The position numbers were made by a program, and so were the translations under genes. 64,000 nt of DNA from Entrophospora sp. SA101 (Eukaryota; Glomeromycota; Glomeromycetes; Entrophosporales; Entrophosporaceae): the NCBI GenBank assembly GCA_958430865.1, contig CAUDNR010004223.1, positions 62,001 to 126,000 on the forward strand, written 5' to 3'. This document shows positions 48,715 through 61,834 of this stretch, piece by piece. Below the pieces are notes generated by a model, which made no database searches, had not been told where the DNA came from, and saw only the letters and a list, made by a program, of their open reading frames with translations. Positions within the stretch are counted from its first letter, which is position 1. Every line of letters starts with the position of its first letter.

Positions 48715-49674
48715 TTTTAATTTTCTAATTAGTATATTATCATTAAATAATTATTTATTATGTTTATTAAATTAATATAGCAGATAACCAACTGTATTCA
48801 ATGTATAATAATAACAATAATAATATATAATAATAATAATTACTAATTTTTTTCAAAATAAGAAAATTCACTAATATTTGAAAATTTTATAATAATCAAA
48901 AAACTTATTCAAATTAATCCACGGCTTAATCCTTTTTTTTTTGTGGGATGGTGATTTGTGAAAGGATTGATTACAAATGGGAGAAAACAGTTTTGTATTA
49001 TATAATAATGTGACAGCCCTGCAGGGTTACTATTTAAAAATTTATGCAGTTTGCACAACCTTTGGAGTTTGGAATTATTTTTTTTTTATTTGTTAACAAA
49101 TAGTAAATGAATTACTAATTCCTTTATGTCCACGTAATCAAATGGCAAAGTTTATTTACATGACGTACATAATAATAATAAAGCATAGTGGTGATCATAG
49201 GTGTTTTCCATCTTTCTGAAACGCCGAAAATGATTATGTTTGAACTGTTTAAAAATTCCATTGATATTATTTTATATTAATTATTACCGCAATTACTTTT
49301 TTCCCAAAAATAATTTCAATTTTTGTCGTCTAAATCTAGATTTATTTTTTATTTTATATATATTTTTTTTAAACTGTGATGTGTATATATATTATAAATA
49401 TATATTTTTTTTTTTTATAAATTAAACTTAATAAAAATTTTTTTTTAAAAAAAAAAGAAAAAAAAAATCAAAAAGGAGAATTATAAATAGCATATCATAT
49501 ATTAATGTATTATTGTATTGATGGAATGCGGATTTTTTGTACAATCTATATATATAATAGAAGAGAGGTGTGAAAGAAAAAAATAAAAGCGATTACAAAC
49601 AATATTAATAAATTGAAAATTTACATAAATGAATATAAATATATAAATAATAAATTAATGCTAATTAATAAAAA
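48715..49674. other. Convergent intergenic region (right arm)
   Basis: Mirror of 30657-31616, with homopolymers and TTA/TAA microsatellites only. Confidence 0.45.
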
Positions 49675-51695
49675 TTAAGCAAATATTGTAGAAGAACGAC
49701 TTCTTGTTATAAAAGGAGAATTTGACCCAAATAATGGTTTAGTGTCTGTATTTGATAAAAATGATTGTTGTGATGATTTTTCTTCTTTATCAACAACAAC
49801 CTTGTTGTTATTAACACATAAGAAAGCTTGATTTGGTGTATTATCATTCTCATCACAATCCTTATCTTCCATATTTCCATCTACGACATCGTGAAAACTG
49901 TTGGCCAAACTACCATTTTCCTCTGAATCGAAATTAAAACTTTTACTAACGAATAAATCAGAATCACCAGAAATATTTAAAAAATGATGATTGTTTACAG
50001 TGGTACCATCATCTTCGTTGTCGGAAGGATTGCCAGAATTTGGTGAAAGCGATGCAAGATCACTAATGTTTGAAACAAAGTTTGGTCTATTTATTTTTAG
50101 TGGTGATGAACGGTTTTCACTACCATTATAAGATAGGAAATTATTACTGTTATTATCGTTATGATAAAAGTAAAATTCATTGGTATCTTCATCATCATCA
50201 CCATCTTGATATAAAGAACTTGCAGATGATCTATTATAATCTTTAGAAAAGAGACTTGTACGGGGAAGTTTACTTGGTGAGTTATACATTCCAAGATTCT
50301 CGGATGAAAAATTTGTTAATGTCGGTGAGCAACAAGGAATCTCATTACTATTATTGTTGCTGTTGTTTCTCGAATGTCCATTTGTTATGTTGTTGTTGTA
50401 AATTGATGAAGGAGATAGTGAAGATTGATCTTTTGTTTGACCTGAACTAAATGGATCATTTCCTTCTGTTATCATCTACAAATGAATAAATTATAATGTG
50501 TATGAGTGTGAGTACACGCCATAAACACATATCATAAATACACATATTATTTGCTGTTGTTGTTTACCTGTTCTAATAAAGGATCAGCTTTTCCTTTATT
50601 ACATATTCTTTCAAAGATATTAACTTCTGTTTTTACAACCGAAGAAACTTTTGAAAGAATAAAATTTAAATTCCTTTGTTCATTTTCTAAAGTTTGTTTA
50701 TAATGTTCGTTTTTCAATTTTTCAAGCTCCTCTACTTGTTTTGTTAAATCTTTTAAAGCCTTTAATAGAAAAGATTAGATGATGTTAGAAAAAAAAAATT
50801 AGGATTCAATCAATTCTTTTTTTAGAATTTGGTGAACAAAAAATTTTTAAATACCTTACGAAATTGTCCAAGATCTACAGACACAAATAATTATTTTGGT
50901 AAAAATTACTATATTAGTAAATAGTATATAATATGCATACGTAATATACACATATCATTCTATCAATCAATGTTTACCTCTTTGGCGTTTGCGACCATTT
51001 TTTAAATTTCGAGCTTCGGTTTCCTTGATTTTTTTGCTCATTTCACTCATCAATTTCTCGTAAGTTTCTTCATTACCAATGATCACTGATTTGTGTTCGT
51101 CAAAATTTTCTAGTAATGGAATTTCAAATTGTTTATAGAACGTATCGCTCTGGTAAAAGAAAAAAACAATGTATGTAAGCATTTTATGTAAGCATGTGAG
51201 CATGTAAACATGCAAAGCCATTTATTTAGATAATAATAATAATGGCAAGTACCAAAAGTTGTTGATGATTTGACATTAGGTAATGTAAACCGGCGGCAGC
51301 TTGTAACCCAGGACCTAAACACAATGAAAATCAATCATCAGTAAGTAAAGTCAGTCAGCTAGTCAACCAGCCAGCTAATAATTAATTATTTCTTCCAAAA
51401 TCATCTCCCACTAACCAGCTTCATCTGCGCCTTTACAACGAGCGGTTCTTTCTAATGCTTGACCAAAACTAGCAGCAGCTTGTGAAAGGGCAATCATTTG
51501 ATTTCTGTAGTTTTTTGAGGCGCTTAATAGAGATTCATAGGTTTCAAAGGTTGAACGTGTGTCAGCCTTGGAAATCATTACAAACGAATCAGCAGAAACC
51601 GGCTCTGCAGTTCTAATCGATGAAAATGACGATATTGAGGTTATGGTTCTAATTGATGGTGTTGGTGAAATTGGTATGCCTGCGTAATTGTACAT
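49675..51695 (-). CDS. Ivy1-like BAR/IMD-domain protein (right-arm copy)
   Basis: Exons 51695-51416, 51314-51253, 51149-50978, 50874-50855, 50759-50568 and 50475-49675. Same 508-aa product as 28636-30656, with no difference seen in any open frame. Even the low-complexity C-terminal codons agree in number. Confidence 0.8.
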
Positions 51696-52995
51696 TGTTT
51701 TGGGATTATTTTATTGATTATTTAAATTGTTTATTTTAATTTTAGATAATTATAATCAATTTTAGGATATAATGTGTGTGTGGTGTGTTTAAAACTTTCG
51801 AAAAGTTGTTTAATAATGATGAATGATTCTATCTATAATTATTGTATATGCAAGATGAAATTGAGATTTTTAAAAAAAAAAATTTTTTTTAATAAGACTT
51901 TTTTTTGAAGGTAATTGAATTAAAAATTATTTACAAAGAATAATAATTTATAATTAAATAAAAAAGGGGAATTTTTACGAATAATTTGGTTTTATAAGGC
52001 TGATTTTAAAAGATTTTATAAATAATATAAAATAAAACATAAATATTTATGAAAATAAAATGCACATCTATATAACATTACATTATCACATGCATATTTT
52101 AAATAAAATAGAAATAGAAACAGATAGATACGGCAGTTTTTTCTAATTAAACAATTTTCTTTTTCTTTTTGAAAAAGATTATCATCATTTTTAAATTTTA
52201 CATTTTGTATTCTATATTCTATATACAAATAAAGCGATCTTTTTGTATGGGCTGAAGTACTGTACAACAGTTACATGATGTGCAGCATTTTTTTTTTCCA
52301 GTTTTCGTTTTACGTGTTACATGTATGGAAAGGCAAAGCAAAATTTAATTATTTATTATTACTATTATTAATGTTAACCGGACACACTTTATAAATTTTT
52401 TTTTTGGAAGTCAGTAAAACGTAAATATTTGTCGCTATATAATTTCCTTCTGGTTTTTCACTCGTGAAAATTTAAATCTTGATCAACAAAGTAGTTGCGA
52501 AACAAGTTACAATAATAACATTAATGCTTGTTAATGCTAACTACCGAATATGATTTACTGATAGAAAACTAAATCGACAAATTAAATCATTATTGATACT
52601 ATAACTATCACTATTGTCTGCTATTGTTGTAATTATGACAATAAATAATAACGTTTAGAATAATGATTGACCACGATGCTATTTCATTTTATATACACAC
52701 GTTCATTCATTTCATTAATTGATTCATACAATTTGCAATTATCGTATCATACCATATCTATAATTGTTACAACAACAATAATAGTGACGTTAGAATATTA
52801 TTATTATTATTATCGTAATAAATCAATCGTCATCATTGACGAACCTTTCATATCTTGAGATTACTGCTATTATTAATTAACAAGGATTATGATGAATTTG
52901 AAAAATTTTTTATTTTCTAAAATTATACATAAAGAAAATTTTTTTAAATTAATATGGTAATGGATAAATTAATATTGTTAGTTATAATTAATCAA
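51696..52995. other. Intergenic region (right arm), nothing recognised
   Basis: Mirror of 27336-28635. Confidence 0.45.
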
Positions 52996-53933
52996 TCAAC
53001 TATTAAATAATCTGGAATATAATTTGTCGTGTCTTCCTTGTAAAATATCTAATAAAGGTGATGTTTGAGATGCATCATTAACCTTGATATTACAAGTTTT
53101 TTTCAACGAATTTTCTACATATACCTGGCAGCATTCTGTTAACATTCTTTGAGAATAATAAGGTCCGATTATATTCAATCGAACCGCTGCCGAGATAATT
53201 GCTCTTGCAAAAAGAAAAAGATATAAATGTTGCGTTTTTTCTAAAAAATTACAGTAATATATAATAGCAAATGGTTAGTGAAAAAAAAAAAAACCTAAAA
53301 AAATTTTTAAAATTACCAAATAAAGTGATATAAATAATCACCCAGGCTTATTCCGAGATATCTAGTAACCAATCCAAAACACACCGGCAAATGTCCGCAT
53401 GCCAATTCTTTTCTAACATTTAATTTAAAATCTTCTACTATTTTATCATTAAACCTACTATCATCATTATTATTATCGTCATTATCATTATTACTATTTT
53501 GATTTTCTTTATCTTTTACAATTGTTGTTTCTCCTTCTCCTTTATTAAACGATTTACTAAATAAAATCAACATTGCAACACCTTGAGCTTTTGACGCACG
53601 CTTTGCAACATGATTGCTTGTACAGGAATCATACAAGTCATCCAATTCCATAATTTTCCTCAATATTACATCTTTATCCTTCTCTTCCTCTTCCTCCTCC
53701 TCCTCATTATTAGTGTTTCCGATGTTCCATGAACCAGTTACAAATGGTAGGGATGAAAATGCATAATTATCTATGCTGGAGGATAAAAATATCGATAAAC
53801 TGGGAATATCATGAACATAACCAGTTTGTATAGCACTTTCTAAACCTGAAGATGCGACAAAGCCACCAGTAGGTAAAGCAGAATCTGAAATTTGCCAAAG
53901 TAACCAATCCTCTCGATTATTTTCAACATTCAT
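52996..53933 (-). CDS. ureF: Urease accessory protein UreF (right-arm copy)
   Basis: Exons 53933-53342 and 53240-52996. Encodes the same 278 aa as 26398-27335, including identical lengths of the Glu and Asn/Asp runs, which normally vary quickly between duplicated genes. Confidence 0.92.
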
Positions 53934-54588
53934 ATTATTATTGTGGATGATGAATAAATTATGGATGATAGGAAGTTTATGGATGATGATAGGACGATGT
54001 TGGATGCCGATAACGACGTTAGATTTTGATGATGATAATGTTCTTAATAATATTTTTAAAGGTTGGGATTTTCAAATATCTACAAAAATAAAATAATTGA
54101 AATTCTTAATAAATGTCCCATGAGAAAATAAATCTTATCTAAGAAATCATACTGCGTATGGAGTGCATACATGAATGAAATAAAATTTCATACAGATTAC
54201 ATACATGCTACATACATTAAAACCTTAAAAAATTTCGATAAGGTGGCTTATTCTAGCAACTGACTGATCTTGAATAAATAAAGGTTTATTGCATGGCATG
54301 ACACGTAACATGACAAACTAATTAATATTAAATTAAATACCTCACCGAATCCCTTTTTTTCATTCGTTTGTTCATTCATTCATTAAATTTATTCAGTTGT
54401 CGTAATTAAAGTTGAAAACTATTAATTTCGCTAGTATTATCAGTATTAGGAGTGAGGGATTTAAATGATTTGTTAAAGACATTTGATGTTTAACTGTTTT
54501 GTATATTAATTGGATAAATCAATTAATCATCAAAGTAAATCTTTAATTTCTTTTTTTCGTGATGATGATAATAACAAAAAAAAACAAT

Positions 54589-54596
54589 TATAAATA
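54589..54596 (+). promoter_or_regulatory. TATA box of metallothionein (right-arm copy)
   Basis: TATAAATA about 90 nt before the start codon at 54686. Mirror of 25735-25742. Confidence 0.5.
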
Positions 54597-54685
54597 GTTC
54601 TGTCAAAAATCCTTTTGATTAATCAATTCACACTTGTACTGAATAAATAACAATTTAAAAAATAAATAAATCATAAAATCAAAAA

Positions 54686-55013
54686 ATGTCTTCTTGCGGT
54701 AGTAATTGCAATTGTAACGATACCTGCCAATGTGAACCTAACTCTTGTACTTGTGGAAGTACTAATACCAAGTCAACTGCTGACAAACAAAAAATTTTCG
54801 TTGATCAAAAAATCGAAACTGAACCAGAATGGTAAACAATAATATTTTATTATTGCGATTAATCAATCTAAAGATTTATTTTCTTTAAAAGATTAATTTA
54901 ATTTCTTCTTGCTATTATTATTATTATTACTACTACTACTACTACTTAGTACCTGCAATTGTGCTTCAGGCTGTAGCTGCGCTGCTGGAAGTTGTGAATG
55001 CGAAAAAAAATAA
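54686..55013 (+). CDS. Metallothionein (right-arm copy)
   Basis: Exons 54686-54831 and 54950-55013. Same 69-aa, 14-cysteine protein as the left copy, easiest to read here on the plus strand. The first exon ends TG and the second begins T, rebuilding Cys49. The start codon is preceded by CAAAAA in an A-rich leader. The intron carries ATT and ACT microsatellites immediately before its TAG acceptor. Confidence 0.9.
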
Positions 55014-57510
55014 TTTCCTTGTAAGAATGATAAAAATAAAAAAATTGTATTAGTTTTTTTTTTTTTTACTTTTCAAATACATAAATATCTTTTACAAATA
55101 TATGTTCTCTTAATTGATAAATAAATCAAATTTTATATATTACAAAGTAATCTTGATGTTTCGATAATTAAGCTCGTTGATAATATTGGGGCCTTTTGTA
55201 TTGTTAAATGTCTACTGTATCTCCTTTGAAAAGGTGAATCTCTAACCCTGTTCCAAATATGCTAAAAATACTAAAAAGAAGAAGAGCGGAAACATATTCA
55301 ATAAATTGTATATTAAGAGAACGATTTTTAAATGATATTAGCGAAATTAACAATAAGATGTAAATGCACGTAACCAACTGGTTAATTTAATTTTAATTTA
55401 TTTTCTTAAAACTTTAATTTATAGTTTAACGTTAGTTTAAATGATCCTTCCAAGTTCGGCGCGTGGTGATCCTCTACACTTTGCACTGCAATTTTCATTC
55501 CCGTAAACCACTGAACGCCCGTGACTTGCACGTGATTATCGTGTAATAAAAATTTCGTGCTGCACCTTTATGCAAAATATTAATATGGACTACCAAATTT
55601 TTATTTAAATAAATAATACAAAGATTATATAATCGGCAAAGAAATTGGATCTAGTAGAAAGGCTTGAAATATTTACTTTATGTTTGAAAACATGTGTAAC
55701 AATTTTTACTCAAAATATATAAAAAAACCTAATCTATTCATTGTTATTAATAATGACAAAAATGGATTAAATGGAAAAGCCGGACAAAGTTGAACATTTA
55801 TGATATCACAAGAAATTACAGCCCATTTTTTATTTTTCGCGAGAAAATTCCGTAAAATTTAAAATTGAAATATGATTTTTTTTTTACCAATGATATTAAA
55901 AAGAATCATTGTCGTAATTCTTACTGCTATTTTACATTTTTAAAGCAAAACTCAAATCAAAATCAGCATTATAAAAAAAACCTATTTTTTTGTGGATTGT
56001 TGATTGGACCAACTATTCTACTTACTATCTTATCAAACCTGTAAAAATCAACTCTATGATATCAACAAAAAGATTGATAAAATAATCAAACTTGATGGAA
56101 ATTTTAAAAGGTGTGGGAGGATTCCAAACAATTCTTTAGCTGAATCCATATTTTTTTCATTTGGTAATCCACAAATTGTGTGCTATATAGAGAATGAAAG
56201 GGAATTGCTGCCTTCACTACAAAAAAAAAAAAACAAAAAAAGAATTATAAAAGGGATAGAGAAAAAGAAAAAAAAATGAAGGTGGTACTACCAATATTAG
56301 CAATTGTAATAATAGATTTACGCCAGAGTGGCCAAATAAATAAATTATTACTTGTCTTTTTTCCCCTCAGACGTGAATAATTTTGATTATTATTATGTAA
56401 TGTGTTAATGTTATATCCAAATAAGTAAGAAATGAAACTTATGGAACCAAAATAAATAAATAATAAATAAATAATAAATAAATAATAAATATAATAATTC
56501 TATTCCAAAATTCTCTCAAAAATTATTTCTCTCCCAATTATAAATTGTAGAATTCCTCCTTAAAACCATTCCCAAAAAAGTAAAATGAATAAGTCATAGA
56601 CAGCAAGATTGGAGTTGTAAGGTGTATTATGACTTGGAGTTCTTGATGATGGTAAGTCAGATGATAGTGGTTAAATTGGTGATTGAAATGGAAGGTTGTT
56701 GGATTCGGATCTAGAGGTGTAGGATAATAATAATTATGTCCAACGCCAACCTTGATCATACGAAAATTTTCTCCATCGAAAAATCCAGTCATGTACTCTC
56801 ACACACTTTATATCTATGGAATTTTTTCACGGGTGAGACCTCCGATGCGTCGGAAGCCTTTGGACAAGCGAGAGGCTTTGGAAGTCTCCTTTAACAATGT
56901 TGCCATTTCGATAAACCTCTGAGCTACGATTTAATTGCATCATCGTATCATTGAGGCCCAGGTCATATTAGCCTTATGTGTGTGGGGAATAAGAGAGTAA
57001 TTGTAATGTTTTAATATTTGAGCCCTGAAGAAATACACTTTAGCATTTATAAGTTTCCATCCAATGATCAAATGTTGCATATCGAGATGTTTTCAAATTG
57101 TCTAAGCACCAATAGTTGCGTTGTTTTTTTCGCCCCAGGCATTTCTTATCATTGACGTTAACATTAATAACAATTACCCAAATGTATACCAATCATTTGA
57201 TAAAGAATCTTGTATAATGTAAAAAGCCACATTTATTTGAAAAAATAAGGCATCAACACAAAAAATAGTCTCTGTTTATTGTACCATCCATCTTTAATGT
57301 TTATTAATGCTCGATTGATTTTTTTTTTTTTCAAAAAAAAGTAAAAAAAATTTTCTTTAAGACAGGACCAGGATAAAATTCTCCATTTTTTTTTTATTAA
57401 GCTAATATTTTAACTTAAGAGGGGTTTTCCCATAATAATATATACTGTATATACCTTGATTTTCATGAATTATTATTTTTATAATTAATATATATATTAA
57501 TACAATAAAA
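55014..57510. other. Intergenic region (right arm)
   Basis: Mirror of 22821-25317. Contains the 91-codon Lys-ending frame at 56004-56279 and the GC-richer island at about 56800-56930. No gene assigned. Confidence 0.45.
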
Positions 57511-57990
57511 ATGAACTTTACGAAAGAAAGAATGCGTTTAATTCCTGTGCCAAACCTCCCTCCAGTTTTTTCTATTCGTGTTAAGGCTCTCTTCTACATA
57601 TCGAAGCACGTGTAACATTGGACACTACTATCGAAGAAAATCTTTGAAAAGAAAAAAAAATATAACTGTAGGCTTTATATACTAATCCTCTTGAAAAGTT
57701 AGGATTAAAAGTGCAAAATACTTGTGAAATGCATTTTATTGTTTATAGAAGGGGAAGAAAAATGTACACATGCAATGTTGGTAAAATCGAATTTTTTTTT
57801 AATGATTACAATAGAAAGGAGACTTTGTTGAAATGCAAACTGATAAAATTATGGAACTTTATATGACTGATAGAAACACCATTTTTGATGTTGAAAAAAT
57901 GATTAAGGATTTTAAAGGTATTCCTGATTCTTTATTGGAACATTGCTTTTATTCGAGACTTCAAAGAAGGAATACCAGAACCTGATTGTT
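57511..57990 (+). pseudogene. Decayed coding remnant, family unknown (right arm)
   Basis: Mirror of 22341-22820. Reading plus, the best-preserved stretch runs from about 57833 (EMQTDKIMELYMTDRNTIF) to 57985 and ends RRNTRT-stop. Confidence 0.4.
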
Positions 57991-60900
57991 TACTGTTTCC
58001 TTAAATGGATGTTGAAACTGAACCTTTTATAACAAATAATAAGTAATATTTCTCTAAAGCGAACTTCTCTTTTGTCCCCGATTCAATTTTTTATAATTAA
58101 TTTCTCTCTGTATAACGAACATAACGAACATATTAGTAAACACTTTATATAATGAACAAAAGCAGAAAAATTACATATAATAATAAAGGGCAGGGAGTTC
58201 GGTATATAGAGCTTAGACTGTATCAACTCATCACCAAAAATAACTCAATTGCACTCTCTTTATAACCGGGATGACCTTTTGCTTTAGTGATCAGTAATGT
58301 AGCCATTAAAGATAAGTGCATTTGAAAAATTCATGTGACTTTTGTATAATTAGTCTTCGTAAATCATTACCTAAACAGAGAAATCACACCAATCAGCCTC
58401 CAAGGTTCGCGTTAATATGATCAGGCACGTAGTGTTGTACAAGAAAAAAAATAATAACAAGCAACTCATTTATTACAGGTCAAAAAAATACGAAAAACCA
58501 TTTCAGAAGGAAAGGCAAATTGAGTGAATATTTTTTTAAAATAGGGAGACTTGAAGCTGTTTCTATTTATTTTAAAAAAGGATAATGGTGTGATTATTGA
58601 TCTGAAACCCGTCGTCATTCTAGTTATGTAGATAGATATAATTTAGGAAGCAATAGATTTTTTTCTAATTAATATGGGGTTTCTAGCAAAATCAGGTCAC
58701 TACATCAATGATCTTCTATGCCATTTTTATACAAATATCCTCAGATGAGTTCTAATTAACAAATTATTAAGTCACAACTTTTCGGTAATGATGAATCAAT
58801 TGATATTCTCAGCTTTAAATAAGATCTATAGGATCATCCTTTTTTTGTAAGTCGAATATGCGGATCCATCTAGATCAAAAAACCTAATCTCTTTTTTTTT
58901 TTAAAAAAACAATGCCAAAAAAAAAACAAAGAAGAAGAGTAGGGACAAGGAAAAAGGTAGAAATGAGCAAGTAACATTAGAAGCATCAATAGTTACTTTA
59001 GACAATAAAGAATCCTTAGAACCTTTAGTTTTATAGTGTTACGTGTTTGTCGATCAAATATTGTCTTTAAAAAATATAGGAAACAAAACAAGGAAAAAGC
59101 CAGAAATGAATAAATGTCATTAGAGCATGATAGTTAGCATCAATAGTTACTTTAGAAAACAAAGAATCCTTAGAGCCTTTAGTTTTATAGTGTTTACGCG
59201 TTTGTCGATCAAATACTGTTTTTAAAAAAATATAGAAACAAAACAAGGAAACTAGAAATGAATAAATATCATTAAAGCATGTTTGCTTGAAAGCTACTCT
59301 AGTTATAGGTCAAGAAATGAACAATTTTGAATAAGGCACAAAAATTACTTTATGACAAGAAGATTTAATATAGACACTACGCTCAATTAGCATGGTATCA
59401 CATAATTACTTTAAGAATAAAGAATCATTAGGACCTTTAGTTTCAAAATGCCGAAAACGAGAAAGAAAACAAAAATGAGCAAGTAATATTAGAGCACGAT
59501 TGTTTGAGAGCTATTATAGTTATAGATAAAGAAGAAATAAATAATTTTGAACGAGGCATAAAAATTTACTTATATGGCAAGAAGGTTCATTATAGACACT
59601 AGGCTCAATTAGCATAGCATAAAGAATCTTTAGAATCTTTAGTTTTACGTGTTTATCAATTAAAAAATTTTCTTTTATTCTTTTTTAGAAAAAAAGGTAC
59701 CAAAAGAAACAAAAAAAAAAGAAGACCGGAAAAGGAAGCCAGAAAATAAGCTAATAATATTAGAGCATGATTGTTTGATAGCTATCTTAGTCATAGATAA
59801 AGAATTGTCAAGAAATCAATAATTATGAGCAAGGGATAAAAACTACTTTACTTGTATGACAAGAGGCTTCACGACAAGCACTACACTCAATTGGCAAATA
59901 TTAAAGATAAGGAATCCTTAGACCATTAGTTTTATAGTCTTTTTTCAAAAGTTACAAAAATTGTCGAACTTAATTATCCAAAAAAAATAGCAGATTGATG
60001 CACGCACGACAAAAGTATTCAGGGACCCCAATCTGTTTATCTTTTCCTTATAGTCGAGGAGTCATTAGTTCTGACGACGATAATTGATAATATCTTAGAG
60101 ATTTCCGTATGCCTATATACATATGGATGGAAGGTGTTCACTCGCATTGATACGATGAGAAATGAATGAGTCAAACTGGTAGAAATGTATGGCATTTTAA
60201 ATGGTGAATTTTTGATATGAATCCAATTTCCAACCACAGGAAAATGATGAAAATAACATATTACAAGCAAATTCATTAGATATTAGCACACTGAGCATTT
60301 CCGTGGAAATATGTGTGAATTCTATAGTTTAAGGATATCTTACACACAACACAGCAGATGGATATAAAGATCATGTTCATACTTTGACTTTTATATCTAT
60401 TTAACATATTATTTACGATTTTGACGCACTAGGCAAATTGATATAGGCATAAATGAAATTGCTCATTGTGTGTGTAAGATAATCGAAGCAAAGGCGATAA
60501 TAGTAATAACACCCACATGAAAGGTTCTCAAAAAAAAAGCCAAAAGGAATCAGGAAACTTAGCAAAGCTTATGCAAAAAGCTTTTTTTTAATATACCAAA
60601 GTACTACGGCTTTAAGAAAAGCGGCAAAGGTTTAGTTCACTATAATTCTTTCCAGGAATCTCTTGGCATAAAGACTGCATTATTTGCTTGGGAAACCGTT
60701 TGGAATATTTTTTTGATAAAACTAGGCATTTCACATATATATTATTTTCAAACATCATTAATATTATTATTTCTGGAGTGAAATTGTAGACTTAATACAT
60801 CTTTAGATAACATAATAGAAAGCAAAAACACCAGAGATAGAATAGTATCCTTATAGATAGGTGTGAGTGAGTTATTAAAACAGAGAAATCAGAAATCGCT

Positions 60901-61834
60901 CGAGATTCATATATTAGTTTATTAGTGGTATCTCTTGCTAGAAAATTGTTTAAAGGCATGTCTGTCCTTTTGTATATATAGATGTGCGTTTGTGCTATAG
61001 CAAAATTTCTGCTTAGGCTATATTTATTGATAACATATCAAAGGTATTATATACTTGATAGAAAACTTTTTATTAATACAATGTGAAGTATCTAAGATAT
61101 ATATCATGGTAAACGTGCGTTTATTGTCAAACTTATTATAAGTCAAGGAAACGAAACAGAGCATCCATTGTGAACGAAAAGATTGTTCATGAAATTTACA
61201 CAAAACTACAAAACGTATAAAGGCTACACGTCCGCTTTTTAGATAATGTCCTCGCAAAAATAAAAAAATATAGGCAAAATAAGAATATAAAAAGAAAAAA
61301 TCTCGTGTTAGTTAAGCGTGATGCAATGATAAAGAAGTGGAGAAGATTAATAGAATAGCGTAAAAACTGCAATTATTCTCTATAGATACTTTCCGCCAAA
61401 AAGTGTGCAAGGATAACAAACAAATCATCGAACTTGATTATCAAAAGTATAACCCAATGTACAAAAAACACACATGTGTAAGAAATTGTGTTGAATGTTA
61501 TGCCTGAAAATTCCACGCTCAAGAATTTCTCGAGACTATAGAATCTGATGCCAAAGTTTGATGAAGACAAGGGACTGTGAAAATACACACAACCTTTCAG
61601 AATCCGATGAGATTGTAAGAATATAGAAAATCTTCGTGGTGTTGGCAAGGAAACGATACTTTGAATGTCTCATTGATTATTTTTTTAATTTGATTTTTGA
61701 TTGTTTTGTTTTATATATCAACCAATGAATAAATAATAATGAATGAAAATAATGAAAATAATGAGAAATAAAATAAATATCTAAAAAATATAAATTATTA
61801 ATGAACCATATTATAATAACAATGATAAGTTTTT
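57991..61834. other. Intergenic region with old tandem repeat (right arm)
   Basis: Mirror of 18497-22340. The degenerate tandem array is at 58891-59951. No gene recognised. Confidence 0.5.
58891..59951. repeat. Degenerate tandem repeat (right arm)
   Basis: Reverse complement of 20380-21440, with five units anchored by GAATCCTTAGAACCTTTAGT-like strings. Confidence 0.7.
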